NCBI GenBank assembly: GCA_023461435.1
Contig: JAEYLC010000010.1
Location: 186,001 to 250,000 of the forward strand
DNA from: Bacillota bacterium
GTDB lineage: Bacteria; Bacillota; Clostridia; Christensenellales; SZUA-584
DNA length: 64,000 nt
Reading direction: 5' to 3'
The notes beneath the pieces are model-generated. The model did no database searches. It worked only from the letters and a program-made list of their open reading frames with translations, and was not told where the DNA came from. Numbering within the stretch: position 1 is the stretch's first letter; each line of letters starts with the position of its first letter. Below, piece after piece: positions 45,161 through 53,727 of the stretch. Made by a program: the position numbers and the translations under genes.

Positions 45161-45751
45161 TTATGCCGAACAGTTTGATATGGCACATCCTGAAAGCAAT
45201 GAAATCATTTTTGTATAGAATTCTCGCAAATATGGTCGGGGATCGTGGGCTTCATCACATACATAAGTCCGTTCATCGCTAGATAAATCAGCCAATAATT
45301 CTGCGAAGTTGACGCTTATAAACGAATATAGCGGATCGATAAAATCATAGATGCCGAGTTGGTGATACTCTTCTTTCCTTCCGTCCATCACGCTGCTGAC
45401 ATGAGCACCGATCATGCCTGCTTCGTTAATTGTCATCAATCCGGAAGCGCACATATCCATCAGCATTTGTGCAAAATCTTTATATGTAATCACTTTGCCC
45501 GCATATTCGGATGTGATAGCCATCCACTTTTCTTCATCGGTCATGTTTTTGCCGGTAAATAAATTTCTGCCTTGAACATGATAGTTATATCTGCCGTCAG
45601 GTAGAAAGTTTACAGTTTTGTCATCGGAGGAAACGTACCCCATAATACAAAAAAATTTGCTTGAGCCCGGCAGATTTGAACCGTTGGAAGCCACGCGGCT
45701 CCCCGAATAATTTTTATCGGACCAGGGGAATGAGATATTTTGAATATTCAT
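45161..45751 (-). CDS. unknown protein related to its downstream neighbour
   Basis: 196 codons in the same AT-richer patch and on the same strand, 63 bases before the 273-codon gene. CGGAGGA precedes the ATG. It carries one copy of the shared unit: MTDEEKWMAITSEYAGKVIT followed by YKDFAQMLMDMCASGLM. Otherwise polar, with a Ser/Gly/Asn-rich N-terminus and Cys near both ends; no signal peptide. Probably co-transcribed with the next gene. No family recognised. Confidence 0.6.
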   Translation of the reverse strand: MNIQNISFPWSDKNYSGSRVASNGSNLPGSSKFFCIMGYVSSDDKTVNFLPDGRYNYHVQGRNLFTGKNMTDEEKWMAITSEYAGKVITYKDFAQMLMDMCASGLMTINEAGMIGAHVSSVMDGRKEEYHQLGIYDFIDPLYSFISVNFAELLADLSSDERTYVCDEAHDPRPYLREFYTKMISLLSGCAISNCSA

Positions 45752-45814
45752 AAGAAAATCCTCCGAAAGCCAGAATGAAAAAAATACTTATCAAAGAAGA
45801 ATAATACATTGGTA

Positions 45815-45836
45815 TTATCGTTATCTGTGACGATAA
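45815..45836. other. dyad upstream of the 196-codon gene
   Basis: TTATCGT and ACGATAA, a perfect 7-bp inverted repeat with an 8-base centre, about 65 bases before the start. On the - strand a TTGTCA / GATAAT pair with 19-bp spacing spans it. Possible operator. Confidence 0.4.
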
Positions 45837-45845
45837 CTTGACAAT

Positions 45846-45881
45846 AAAAAAGAGCAGCCGGTTGATTTGGTTGCTCTTTCA
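45846..45881 (-). terminator. Rho-independent terminator of the oxidoreductase operon
   Basis: On the - strand AAAGAGCA ... TGCTCTTT stem with T-rich tail (TTTTTTATT), just after the gamma-subunit stop. Confidence 0.8.
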
Positions 45882-45905
45882 ATGGACAAAGGATATAAGT
45901 TGGAG

Positions 45906-46442
45906 CTATTTCACGTGCTTCGCGCCTTCGTCAAACGCTTTTTCATTGACGGGGATCAGGTGCGCCTTGCCCTTGCCGAGCACGTATTCGACAGCCTCGA
46001 TCACACTCTTTTTAGAGACCGCGCCCGATGAGGCCACATAGGCGCCGAGCATCACGATGTTCGCGACACGCGCGTTGCCGACCTCCGCCGCGATCTCGTT
46101 GACGGGGATGTAATGCACCGCAATATCATCGCGCGTCGCTTTTTTGTCGATCAGCGAGGAATTGATAAACAGCGCACCGCCCGGCTTTAAAGCGCTCTCG
46201 TATTTATCGAGTGACGGCTTGTTCATCACGATCACAGCGTCGGCCTCCGTCACAACGGGGGAGCCGACTGGCTCGTCCGAGACGATCACGCAGCAGTTTG
46301 CCGTACCGCCGCGCATCTCGGGGCCATATGAGGGCAGCCAGGAGACGTTCTTTTCTTCGGTCATGCCGGCGTAGGCCAGCAGCTGGCCCATCAGCAGCAC
46401 GCCCTGTCCGCCGAAGCCCGCCATAATGATTTCGTTTGTCAT
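45906..46442 (-). CDS. 2-oxoacid:ferredoxin oxidoreductase, gamma subunit
   Basis: 178-residue gamma subunit (MAGFGGQGVLLMGQLLAYAG; PSYGPEMRGGTANCCVIVSD), complete. GGAGG lies upstream inside the end of the beta gene. With the alpha, beta and ferredoxin-like genes it makes an enzyme that oxidatively decarboxylates a 2-oxoacid to acyl-CoA with reduced ferredoxin. Its 3' end is the source of the copies at 43681-43800 and 40751-40799. Confidence 0.93.
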   Translation of the reverse strand: MTNEIIMAGFGGQGVLLMGQLLAYAGMTEEKNVSWLPSYGPEMRGGTANCCVIVSDEPVGSPVVTEADAVIVMNKPSLDKYESALKPGGALFINSSLIDKKATRDDIAVHYIPVNEIAAEVGNARVANIVMLGAYVASSGAVSKKSVIEAVEYVLGKGKAHLIPVNEKAFDEGAKHVK

Positions 46443-46443
46443 A

Positions 46444-47181
46444 TCATTTTGCCTCCTTATAAACGCCCAGCGGATAATAAGGAATCATGTTTTCCTTGAG
46501 CCAATCCAAGGCTTCCACAGGGGAGAGGCCCCAGTTGGTCGGGCAGGTGGAGAGTATCTCCACAAGCGAAAAGCCTTTGCCCGCCATCTGCGTTTCAAAC
46601 GCCTTGCGGATGGCTTTTTTGGCTTTGTTGATGTTCGGCACATCGTGCAGCGACACGCGCTCGATATAAGCCGCGCCCTCCAGCGTGGAGAGCATCTCGG
46701 AAACGCGCACGGGGAAGCCGCAGTGGCTCGAGTCGCGGCCGTACGGCGAGGTGGTGGTCTTCTGTCCGACGAGCGTGGTGGGGGCCATCTGGCCGCCTGT
46801 CATGCCGTATATCGCGTTGTTGATGAATATCGTGGTGATCTTCTCGCCGCGCGCCGCGGCGTGTACGATCTCCGCCGCGCCGATGGAGGCGAGGTCGCCG
46901 TCGCCTTGATACGTGAACACAAGCTTATCGGGGTGAACGCGCTTCGCGCCTGTGGCCACAGCCGGAGCGCGGCCGTGCGACGCCTGAAAGGTATCCACGT
47001 TGAAATAATTATAGGCGAAAACCGCGCAGCCCACGGGCACCACGCCAAGGGTTTTGTCCTGCAAGCCCATCTCTTCTATGCATTCCGCCACCAAACGGTG
47101 CGCAATACCGTGCGTACAGCCCGGGCAATAGTGAAAAGGAACGTCACATATGAGCGGCGTCTTTTTGAATACCACAGCCAT
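46444..47181 (-). CDS. 2-oxoacid:ferredoxin oxidoreductase, beta (TPP) subunit
   Basis: 245-residue TPP-binding subunit: YCPGCTHGIAHRLVAE at the N-terminus, TPP/Mg site YQGDGDLASIGAAEIVHAA, and NNAIYGMTGGQMAPTT. AAGGAGG overlaps the end of the alpha gene. The make-up fits the VOR/KOR type (branched-chain 2-oxoacid or 2-oxoglutarate), not single-chain pyruvate:ferredoxin oxidoreductase. Confidence 0.93.
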   Translation of the reverse strand: MAVVFKKTPLICDVPFHYCPGCTHGIAHRLVAECIEEMGLQDKTLGVVPVGCAVFAYNYFNVDTFQASHGRAPAVATGAKRVHPDKLVFTYQGDGDLASIGAAEIVHAAARGEKITTIFINNAIYGMTGGQMAPTTLVGQKTTTSPYGRDSSHCGFPVRVSEMLSTLEGAAYIERVSLHDVPNINKAKKAIRKAFETQMAGKGFSLVEILSTCPTNWGLSPVEALDWLKENMIPYYPLGVYKEAK

Positions 47182-47183
47182 CG

Positions 47184-48245
47184 CTACATTCCCTCCTTAA
47201 TCTCTTTTAATTTCTCGATAATCTGGTTCGGCGTCGGCACAATGCCGCCCGTTGTCCCGATGAAGGAGACGGGGCAGGCGCCGTTGACGCCGAGGCGGAC
47301 GTCTTCCACCATCTGGCCGGTGCTCATCTCGACGGCGAGGAAGCCCTTGACTCTCTTCGCCGCGTCTGCGATCGGCGCATACGGGAAAGGCCACACCGTA
47401 ATGGGACGGATGAGCCCCGCTTTGATGCCGAACTCCTTGCGCGCCTTGGTGATGGCGTTGCGCACGATGCGAGACGTGGTGCCATAGGCCACGATGCCGA
47501 TCTCCGCATCGTCCATCATGAATTCCTCGTACTGCGTTTCGTTCTTCTCGATTTCGCGGTAGACGCTTTGCAGCCGCGCGGTGACGGCGCTCATCTCTTC
47601 CGCTTCGATGTAGAGCGAGTTGATAATGGCGCGGTCCCTCTTGCCGTCCCAGCCGGTTGCGGCCCATGTTTTTTGCTTCTGATCGCGCTTCTTGGGCTGC
47701 GTGAACTCAACGGGCTCCATCATCTGGCCGATCATGCCGTCGCCGAGCACAAGCGCGGGTACGCGGTAATAATCCGACGCTTCAAACGCTTCCATCACAC
47801 AGTCCGCCGCTTCCTGCACCGAAGACGGCGCGTATACGATCAGATGGTAATCGCCGTGGCCGCCGCCCTTGACCGACTGGAAGTAGTCGCCCTGAGAGGG
47901 CAGTATGCCGCCGAGCCCGGGCCCGCTGCGCACCATGTTGACGATGACGCACGGCAGCTCCGCGCAGGCGATATAGCTGATGCCTTCCTGCTTCAAGCTG
48001 ATGCCGGGGGAGGAAGACGACGTCATCACGCGCGCGCCGGCGCCCGCCGCGCCGTACACCATGTTAATCGCGGAGACCTCGGATTCGGCCTGCAGAAATG
48101 TGCCGCCGACCTCGGGCATGCGCCGCGACATGTATTCCGGGATCTGATTCTGAGGCGTGATCGGATAACCAAAGAAGAAACGGCATCCCGCCTGAATTGC
48201 CGCTTCCGCGATCGCCTCATTGCCTTTCATTAAAACTCTTGCCAT
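47184..48245 (-). CDS. 2-oxoacid:ferredoxin oxidoreductase, alpha subunit (VorB-like)
   Basis: 353-residue alpha subunit: LMKGNEAIAEAAIQAGCRFFF, then GYPITPQNQIPEYMSRRMP, VMTSSSSPGISLKQEGISY and the C-terminal GLIRPITVWPFP. This wording is typical of subunits annotated VorB or KorA. Branched-chain specificity would tie in with the ilv operon nearby but cannot be proved from sequence. AAGGTGG precedes the ATG. Confidence 0.92.
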   Translation of the reverse strand: MARVLMKGNEAIAEAAIQAGCRFFFGYPITPQNQIPEYMSRRMPEVGGTFLQAESEVSAINMVYGAAGAGARVMTSSSSPGISLKQEGISYIACAELPCVIVNMVRSGPGLGGILPSQGDYFQSVKGGGHGDYHLIVYAPSSVQEAADCVMEAFEASDYYRVPALVLGDGMIGQMMEPVEFTQPKKRDQKQKTWAATGWDGKRDRAIINSLYIEAEEMSAVTARLQSVYREIEKNETQYEEFMMDDAEIGIVAYGTTSRIVRNAITKARKEFGIKAGLIRPITVWPFPYAPIADAAKRVKGFLAVEMSTGQMVEDVRLGVNGACPVSFIGTTGGIVPTPNQIIEKLKEIKEGM

Positions 48246-48286
48246 TTTAAAGCCACCTTATCTTATTGTTGAAGCCAAAGCAGGCT

Positions 48287-48493
48287 CTACTTTTCCACAG
48301 TCAGCACAAAATCGGGGCACATTTTCGCGCAGTTCGCGCATCCGATGCACAGCGCCATATCCGTAATCTCCACGGGGTTGTAGCCTTTTGCGTTGATGCC
48401 GGTTTTGGAAAGCACCACGATGTTCTTGGGGCACGCCGTTACGCACAGCCCGCAGCCTTTGCAGGCGTCCTTGTCAATTGTCACTTTTGCCAC
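48287..48493 (-). CDS. 2-oxoacid oxidoreductase delta subunit, 2x[4Fe-4S] ferredoxin
   Basis: 68 residues from GTG 48493, with AAGGTGATG upstream; an in-frame ATG at 48514 would add seven residues. Two CxxCxxCxxxCP motifs: CKGCGLCVTACP and CIGCANCAKMCP. It passes electrons from the TPP site to free ferredoxin. First gene of the four-gene - strand operon. Confidence 0.92.
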   Translation of the reverse strand: MAKVTIDKDACKGCGLCVTACPKNIVVLSKTGINAKGYNPVEITDMALCIGCANCAKMCPDFVLTVEK

Positions 48494-48637
48494 AGCTTCA
48501 TCACCTTCATGCATTAAAAATATTTTATACGATAACACAAAAAAGAGAATAAAGTCAACGTTTGGGGGGTATTGTCACATAAAAGAATCAAGAAATTTCC
48601 GTGCATTTTGTTCACGAATGCTTCACACCTGAAACTG

Positions 48638-48666
48638 TTGAATAAGAGCCCGTCAAGTGGTAGAAT
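48638..48666 (+). promoter_or_regulatory. sigma-A-type promoter of secA
   Basis: TTGAAT (48638-48643), 17-bp spacer, TAGAAT (48661-48666) with an extended TGG. About 70 bases before the secA ATG. Confidence 0.7.
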
Positions 48667-48735
48667 GATACAGTATGTGCTTCAAGCCTTGTGCGAAAAG
48701 CCGTAAATGTCTTGTAAGACATGGAAGGGAATATT

Positions 48736-51402
48736 ATGGGTCTTTTAAAAAATGTGATCGCCGGCAGCAACGATTCCCGGCTCAAAAAAATAAGAAAGCT
48801 TGCGGATACGGTGGAAGCGCTGGAGGAACAGTTTAAAGTGCTCAGCGACAAAGAGCTGGCCGCCAAAACCGATGAATTTAAAAAGCGCTTTGCGGACGGC
48901 GAGAGCCTTGACGATCTGCTGCCCGAGGTGTTTGCGCAGGTCAGAGAAGCGTCGAGCCGCGTACTCGGCATGCGGCATTTCTACGTTCAGCTGATCGGCG
49001 GTATTGTGCTGCATCAGGGGCGCATCGCCGAGATGAAAACAGGCGAAGGCAAAACGCTCGTGGCGACGCTGGCCGTGTGTCTCAACGCGCTTGCGGGCAA
49101 GGGCGTTCATGTGGTCACCGTGAACGATTACCTTGCCAAGAGAGACTCGGAGTGGATGGGCAAGCTGTACGCGTTCCTCGGGTTCACGGTGGGCCTTGTG
49201 ATCCACGAGGTAACGCCGGAGGAACGCCGTGACGCGTATCGCTGCGATATCGTCTACGGCACCAACAACGAGTTCGGCTTTGACTATTTAAGAGACAATA
49301 TGGTCGTGCACAAGGACCGCATGGTTCAGCGCGATTTAAGCTTCGCCGTCGTCGACGAGGTGGACAGCATACTGATCGACGAAGCGAGAACGCCGCTCAT
49401 CATTTCTGGCGCGGGCGAAAAGAGCACCGATATGTACACGACGGTGGACCGTTTCGTGCGCCAACTCAAAGAGGAAGACGATTTCACGATTGACGAGAAG
49501 CTCAAAGCGATCAATTTGACAGAGCAGGGCGTCGCCAAATGCGAGAAGGCGTTCGGCGTCGACAATCTCTCGGATATCGAAAATACGGAGCTGTATCACC
49601 ATATCAATCAGGCGCTCAAGGCGAACAACTTGATGAAGCGCGATATCGACTATGTCGTCAAAGACGGGCAGGTCGTGATTGTGGATGAGTTCACGGGGCG
49701 TTTGATGGTGGGCCGCCGCTACAGCGAGGGACTCCATCAGGCGATCGAAGCCAAGGAGAACGTCAAGGTGGAGCGCGAAACGCGCACGCTCGCGACGATC
49801 ACGTTCCAGAACTATTTCCGCATGTACGACAAGCTTTCGGGCATGACGGGCACAGCCAAAACGGAAGAGGACGAATTTCAGGGCATTTACAGTCTCGACG
49901 TCGTGCAGATACCCACAAACAAGCCGATGATCCGCGACGACATGAACGACATGATCTACGCGACCGAGGAAGGCAAGTTCCGCGCCGTGGTCGAGGAGAT
50001 CAAGCGCGTGCATGAAACGGGCCGTCCCGTGCTCGTGGGCACGGTGTCGGTGGAAAAATCAGAACGGCTTTCGGGCATGCTCATGCGCACGGGCGTCAAG
50101 CACAACGTGCTGAACGCCAAGCACCATGAAAAAGAGGCGCTGATCATCGCGCAGGCGGGCAAAAGGAACGCCGTGACGATCGCGACGAACATGGCCGGCC
50201 GCGGTACCGATATCATACTCGGCGGCAATCCGGACTTTTCGGCGCGCGCCGATATGCGCCTTGAAGACTTTACCGAAGAACTTATCGAGCAGGCCATAGG
50301 CCATGCGCCGACGGACGACGAAGACATACTGCGCGCCCGCAAGCGCTATGAGGAGCTGCTCGAAAATCATAAGAAATCCATGCAGCCCGAGCACGACGAG
50401 GTCGTGTCGCTCGGCGGTCTGCATATCGTCGGCACCGAGCGGCATGAGTCGCGCCGCATCGACAACCAGCTGCGAGGCCGCGCCGGGCGCCAGGGCGACC
50501 CTGGCTCATCCGTGTTCTTCATATCGATGTCGGACGATCTGATGCGCCTGTTCGGCGGAGAACGCGTTCAGGGCTTCATCAGCGCGGTCAGCAAGAACGA
50601 CGACATCCCGATCGCGGCAGGCATGCTGACGCGCCAGATCGAATCGGCGCAGAAACGCATTGAAGCGCGCAACTACGAGATCAGAAAGAGCGTGCTCCAA
50701 TACGACGACGTGATGAACAAGCAGCGTGAGCTGATCTATTCGCAGCGGCGCATGGTATTGACGGGCGCGGATATGCGCGAGAACGTCGATAATATGCTCA
50801 GCGAGCTGAGCGGCGAAATGGTGGAGATCCATTGCCCGAAAAATGTGTTCCCCGAGGAATGGGATCTGACGGCGCTGACCGACTTTTTCTCGAAAATATT
50901 TCTCCCGAGGGGAATGTCGTTTTTCAAGCCTGAGGAAATTGAGGACTTAACGCCCGAGAAAGCAAAGGAGCGCATACTCGAAACCGCGCTCAAAATATAC
51001 AAGCTCAAGGAAGACGAGATCGCGCAGGGCGGGCAGAGCATGCGCGAGATCGAGCGCATCATACTGCTGCGTGTGGTGGATGAGAAGTGGATGGCGCATA
51101 TCGATGCGATGGATCAGCTGCGTCAGGGCATCGGCCTGCGCGCCTACGGACAGCGCGACCCGATCATCGAATACCGCAACGAGGGCTTCGATATGTTCGA
51201 GGAGATGGTGCGCGACATCCAGCAGGATACGCTGACGATGCTCTATCATGTGAAGCTGACCTCAAGGCCGCAGCAGCGCGAAGCGCCGCGCGAGGTCCCC
51301 AAAAAGGTGCACGATTCGAGCGGAAACAAGGTGGGGCGCAATTCGCCGTGCCCGTGCGGCAGCGGCAAGAAATTCAAAAATTGCTGCGGACAGGAGCAGT
51401 AA
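48736..51402 (+). CDS. secA: preprotein translocase ATPase SecA
   Basis: 888-residue SecA, full set of domains: Walker A in AEMKTGEGKTLVATL, Walker B/DEAD box in VVDEVDSILIDEARTPLIISG, GMTGTAKTEEDEF, NMAGRGTDIILGG, RIDNQLRGRAGRQGDPG, and the zinc-binding C-terminus CPCGSGKKFKNCCG. ATG 48736 has GGAAGGGA upstream. It drives export through SecYEG. Directly followed by prfB, a common Firmicutes order. Confidence 0.97.
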   Translation: MGLLKNVIAGSNDSRLKKIRKLADTVEALEEQFKVLSDKELAAKTDEFKKRFADGESLDDLLPEVFAQVREASSRVLGMRHFYVQLIGGIVLHQGRIAEMKTGEGKTLVATLAVCLNALAGKGVHVVTVNDYLAKRDSEWMGKLYAFLGFTVGLVIHEVTPEERRDAYRCDIVYGTNNEFGFDYLRDNMVVHKDRMVQRDLSFAVVDEVDSILIDEARTPLIISGAGEKSTDMYTTVDRFVRQLKEEDDFTIDEKLKAINLTEQGVAKCEKAFGVDNLSDIENTELYHHINQALKANNLMKRDIDYVVKDGQVVIVDEFTGRLMVGRRYSEGLHQAIEAKENVKVERETRTLATITFQNYFRMYDKLSGMTGTAKTEEDEFQGIYSLDVVQIPTNKPMIRDDMNDMIYATEEGKFRAVVEEIKRVHETGRPVLVGTVSVEKSERLSGMLMRTGVKHNVLNAKHHEKEALIIAQAGKRNAVTIATNMAGRGTDIILGGNPDFSARADMRLEDFTEELIEQAIGHAPTDDEDILRARKRYEELLENHKKSMQPEHDEVVSLGGLHIVGTERHESRRIDNQLRGRAGRQGDPGSSVFFISMSDDLMRLFGGERVQGFISAVSKNDDIPIAAGMLTRQIESAQKRIEARNYEIRKSVLQYDDVMNKQRELIYSQRRMVLTGADMRENVDNMLSELSGEMVEIHCPKNVFPEEWDLTALTDFFSKIFLPRGMSFFKPEEIEDLTPEKAKERILETALKIYKLKEDEIAQGGQSMREIERIILLRVVDEKWMAHIDAMDQLRQGIGLRAYGQRDPIIEYRNEGFDMFEEMVRDIQQDTLTMLYHVKLTSRPQQREAPREVPKKVHDSSGNKVGRNSPCPCGSGKKFKNCCGQEQ

Positions 51403-51411
51403 GAGGAGACT

Positions 51412-52512
51412 ATGCTGACAACAGACGAAGCAAAACAGGCGTTGACGGAAATCAGAACGCTGACGAAGGAAGCCGAGGCGGCGCTGGGTGTGGAAACGCT
51501 CAAGCAGGAGCTTTCCGAGCTGCATGGGCAGATGGAAGCGCCCGGGTTCTGGGACGATGTCAAGGAAGCGCATAAGGTCAACAAAAAGGTCAAACCGATT
51601 GAAGATAAGCTCGAACAGTTTTCCAAGATCACGCAAAGGCTCGACGACGCGGCGGTGATGCTGGAACTCGTGGATGAATCGGGCGACAGCGACATGGCCG
51701 AGGAACTCACGAATGAAATCGCGTCGTTGCGCAGCGACGTGACCGAGCTGCGCCTCAAAGCGCTGCTGCGCGGCGAATATGACGCCAACGGCGCGATACT
51801 CTCGCTGCACGCGGGGGCGGGCGGCACCGAAGCGCAGGACTGGGTGGAGATGCTTTACCGCATGTACACGCGCTGGGCGGAGCGCAAGAAATATACGCTG
51901 CGCCTGCTCGACTTTCTCGCGGGCGACGAGGCGGGCGTCAAGAGCGTCACATTCGAAGTCATAGGATTAAACGCTTACGGCTATTTAAAGGCGGAAAAGG
52001 GCGTTCACAGGCTTGTGCGCATCTCTCCGTTCGATTCGTCCGCCCGGCGGCACACATCGTTTGCTTCGCTCGACGTGATGCCCGATCTGGAAGACGACGA
52101 CGCCGATATTGAAATCAATCCGGATGATCTGCGCGTGGATACCTACCGGTCGTCCGGCGCGGGCGGCCAGCATGTCAACAAGACGGAATCCGCCATCCGC
52201 ATCACGCATCTGCCCACGAACATCGTGGTGCAGTGCCAGAACGAGCGCTCGCAGATACAGAACAGGGAAACGGCGATGCGCATGCTCAGATCAAAGCTCA
52301 TCGAGAGGCGCGAAAGCGAGAAGATGAGAGAGATACAGGAGATCAAGGGCGAGATGAAAAAGATCGAATGGGGCAGCCAGATCCGTTCGTATGTGTTTCA
52401 TCCCTACAGCATGGTCAAGGATCACCGCACGAGCGAGGAAACGGGCAACGTCGCGGCGGTGATGGACGGCGAGCTGGACGCCTTCATCAACGCTTATCTG
52501 GCCAGTTCATAA
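51412..52512 (+). CDS. prfB: peptide chain release factor 2
   Basis: 366-residue RF2: GAGGTEAQDWVEML, codon-recognition SPF (RISPFDSSARRHTSF) and the catalytic GGQ (SSGAGGQHVNKTESA). It terminates at UGA and UAA. The frame is continuous from the N-terminal helices; the programmed +1 frameshift with internal UGA near codon 25 found in many bacteria is absent. GAGGAG precedes the ATG. Confidence 0.96.
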   Translation: MLTTDEAKQALTEIRTLTKEAEAALGVETLKQELSELHGQMEAPGFWDDVKEAHKVNKKVKPIEDKLEQFSKITQRLDDAAVMLELVDESGDSDMAEELTNEIASLRSDVTELRLKALLRGEYDANGAILSLHAGAGGTEAQDWVEMLYRMYTRWAERKKYTLRLLDFLAGDEAGVKSVTFEVIGLNAYGYLKAEKGVHRLVRISPFDSSARRHTSFASLDVMPDLEDDDADIEINPDDLRVDTYRSSGAGGQHVNKTESAIRITHLPTNIVVQCQNERSQIQNRETAMRMLRSKLIERRESEKMREIQEIKGEMKKIEWGSQIRSYVFHPYSMVKDHRTSEETGNVAAVMDGELDAFINAYLASS

Positions 52513-52518
52513 TTTACT

Positions 52519-53340
52519 ATGCATACGGCAGTCGTTTTTTATTTCAGCGGCACGGGCAATACATGGTGGGTGGCAGACCGCATCATCCGGCAGCTGGACG
52601 CGAGCAACATCAACGCGTCGGCCGTCTCGATCGATACGCTGACGCCCAAAAAAGCTGATTGGTGGATCAAAACCGCCGATCTCGTTTTGTTTGGCTGGCC
52701 GGTGTACGGCTCCGATCTGCCGGAGCCTGTGAAACGGTTCATCGACACGCTGCCGGTCAACGACAAGGGCAAGCATGTACATCTGTTCTGCACGCAAATG
52801 GGCTTCTCGGGCGACGGCGCATGGACGGCGCATAAACGGCTCAAAGCCAAAGGGCTCATTGCGGATACCGCCGAGCATTTTACGATGCCGTCCAATAAGA
52901 GCATGGTCAAAGGATTTTTTGGCACGCCGGATGAGAAAAGCGTCAGGAGAATATTGGCCAAGGCGGAAGCGCAGGTGCGGGACTATATTGAGCGGCTGCT
53001 TTTAAGCAAGGCGCAAATCAAAGGACGGCACAGCGCGCTGCTCGGGTTCTTGCAGCGCGGGCCTGCCCGCTTGTATCGGGGCCGGGCGCAGAAAAGAGTC
53101 GGCGTGGACGCGAGCCGGTGCACGCGCTGCGGACTTTGCGAAAGCCTTTGCCCGATTCATAATATCACGATCAAAACGGTGCCGGAATTTGCGGGCCGCT
53201 GCGCGCAGTGCCTTCGGTGCTATTCATTCTGTCCCTCGCATGCTATCACGTTTGACGGGCGCTCGCGGGACGTTCAAAAGGACGGCAAGCCCTATACCGT
53301 GCCGGACAAGCATTTCAAGCCTTCACTGCTCGTTAAATAG
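52519..53340 (+). CDS. EFR1-type flavodoxin-ferredoxin protein
   Basis: 273 residues: N-terminal flavodoxin fold with FMN phosphate loop YFSGTGNTWWVAD, and a C-terminal pair of [4Fe-4S] motifs (CTRCGLCESLCP and CAQCLRCYSFCP). This two-domain layout is the EFR1 family common in Clostridia; its electron partners are not established. It begins six bases after prfB with little ribosome site, so it may be read through from secA-prfB. Confidence 0.88.
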   Translation: MHTAVVFYFSGTGNTWWVADRIIRQLDASNINASAVSIDTLTPKKADWWIKTADLVLFGWPVYGSDLPEPVKRFIDTLPVNDKGKHVHLFCTQMGFSGDGAWTAHKRLKAKGLIADTAEHFTMPSNKSMVKGFFGTPDEKSVRRILAKAEAQVRDYIERLLLSKAQIKGRHSALLGFLQRGPARLYRGRAQKRVGVDASRCTRCGLCESLCPIHNITIKTVPEFAGRCAQCLRCYSFCPSHAITFDGRSRDVQKDGKPYTVPDKHFKPSLLVK

Positions 53341-53356
53341 TCTTTTATTGTGAATA

Positions 53357-53385
53357 GTATACATGGTGATAAGGCGGCATATATT
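53357..53385 (+). promoter_or_regulatory. candidate sigma-E (sporulation) promoter of yabP
   Basis: GTATACA (53357-53363), 14-bp spacer, CATATATT (53378-53385), close to the mother-cell sigma-E consensus. The -10 is 33 bases before the yabP ATG. In B. subtilis yabP is read by sigma-E, which supports it. Confidence 0.45.
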
Positions 53386-53417
53386 TTAATATGCACGTCT
53401 TGCAAAGGAGTATTGCC

Positions 53418-53717
53418 ATGTATATCGAAGAACCACGGGAAAAGCCGGTCAGCAACGCGCCGCACAAGGTTGTGATCGATTCGCGCGAAAAGATCATCAT
53501 CACCGCCGTCGAGGATGTGGACAGCTTCAACGAAGTCGAGATCATACTGCTGACCAATCACGGATTTATCACGGTAACGGGGGAAGACCTTCACATCAAC
53601 AAACTGAATCTCGAAGACGGACAGCTGGTGGTGGAGGGGAAGATACAAAGCATCGATTATGCGGATCATGAGGAGCAGCGGACAAAACGCGGCATGTTTT
53701 CCAAGATGTTCAGGTAG
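53418..53717 (+). CDS. yabP: sporulation protein YabP
   Basis: 99 residues matching the YabP/YqfC beta-rich family: KVVIDSREKIIITAVEDVDSFNE, HGFITVTGEDLHINKLNLEDG and LVVEGKIQSIDY. ATG 53418 has AAAGGAG upstream. In B. subtilis it is a mother-cell sporulation gene next to yabQ. Here yabQ follows by 10 bases. Confidence 0.9.
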   Translation: MYIEEPREKPVSNAPHKVVIDSREKIIITAVEDVDSFNEVEIILLTNHGFITVTGEDLHINKLNLEDGQLVVEGKIQSIDYADHEEQRTKRGMFSKMFR

Positions 53718-53727
53718 GTAAAGCATC

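Noticed and set aside
45838..46041. 67-codon + strand frame similar to the one at 43685
   Set aside because: Antisense to the end of the true gamma-subunit gene; the similarity is due to the duplication.
46426..47487. 353-codon + strand open frame over the oxidoreductase genes
   Set aside because: Lies antisense to the alpha and beta subunit genes, which have full motifs and ribosome sites; its translation is rich in His, Arg and Ala without any domain.
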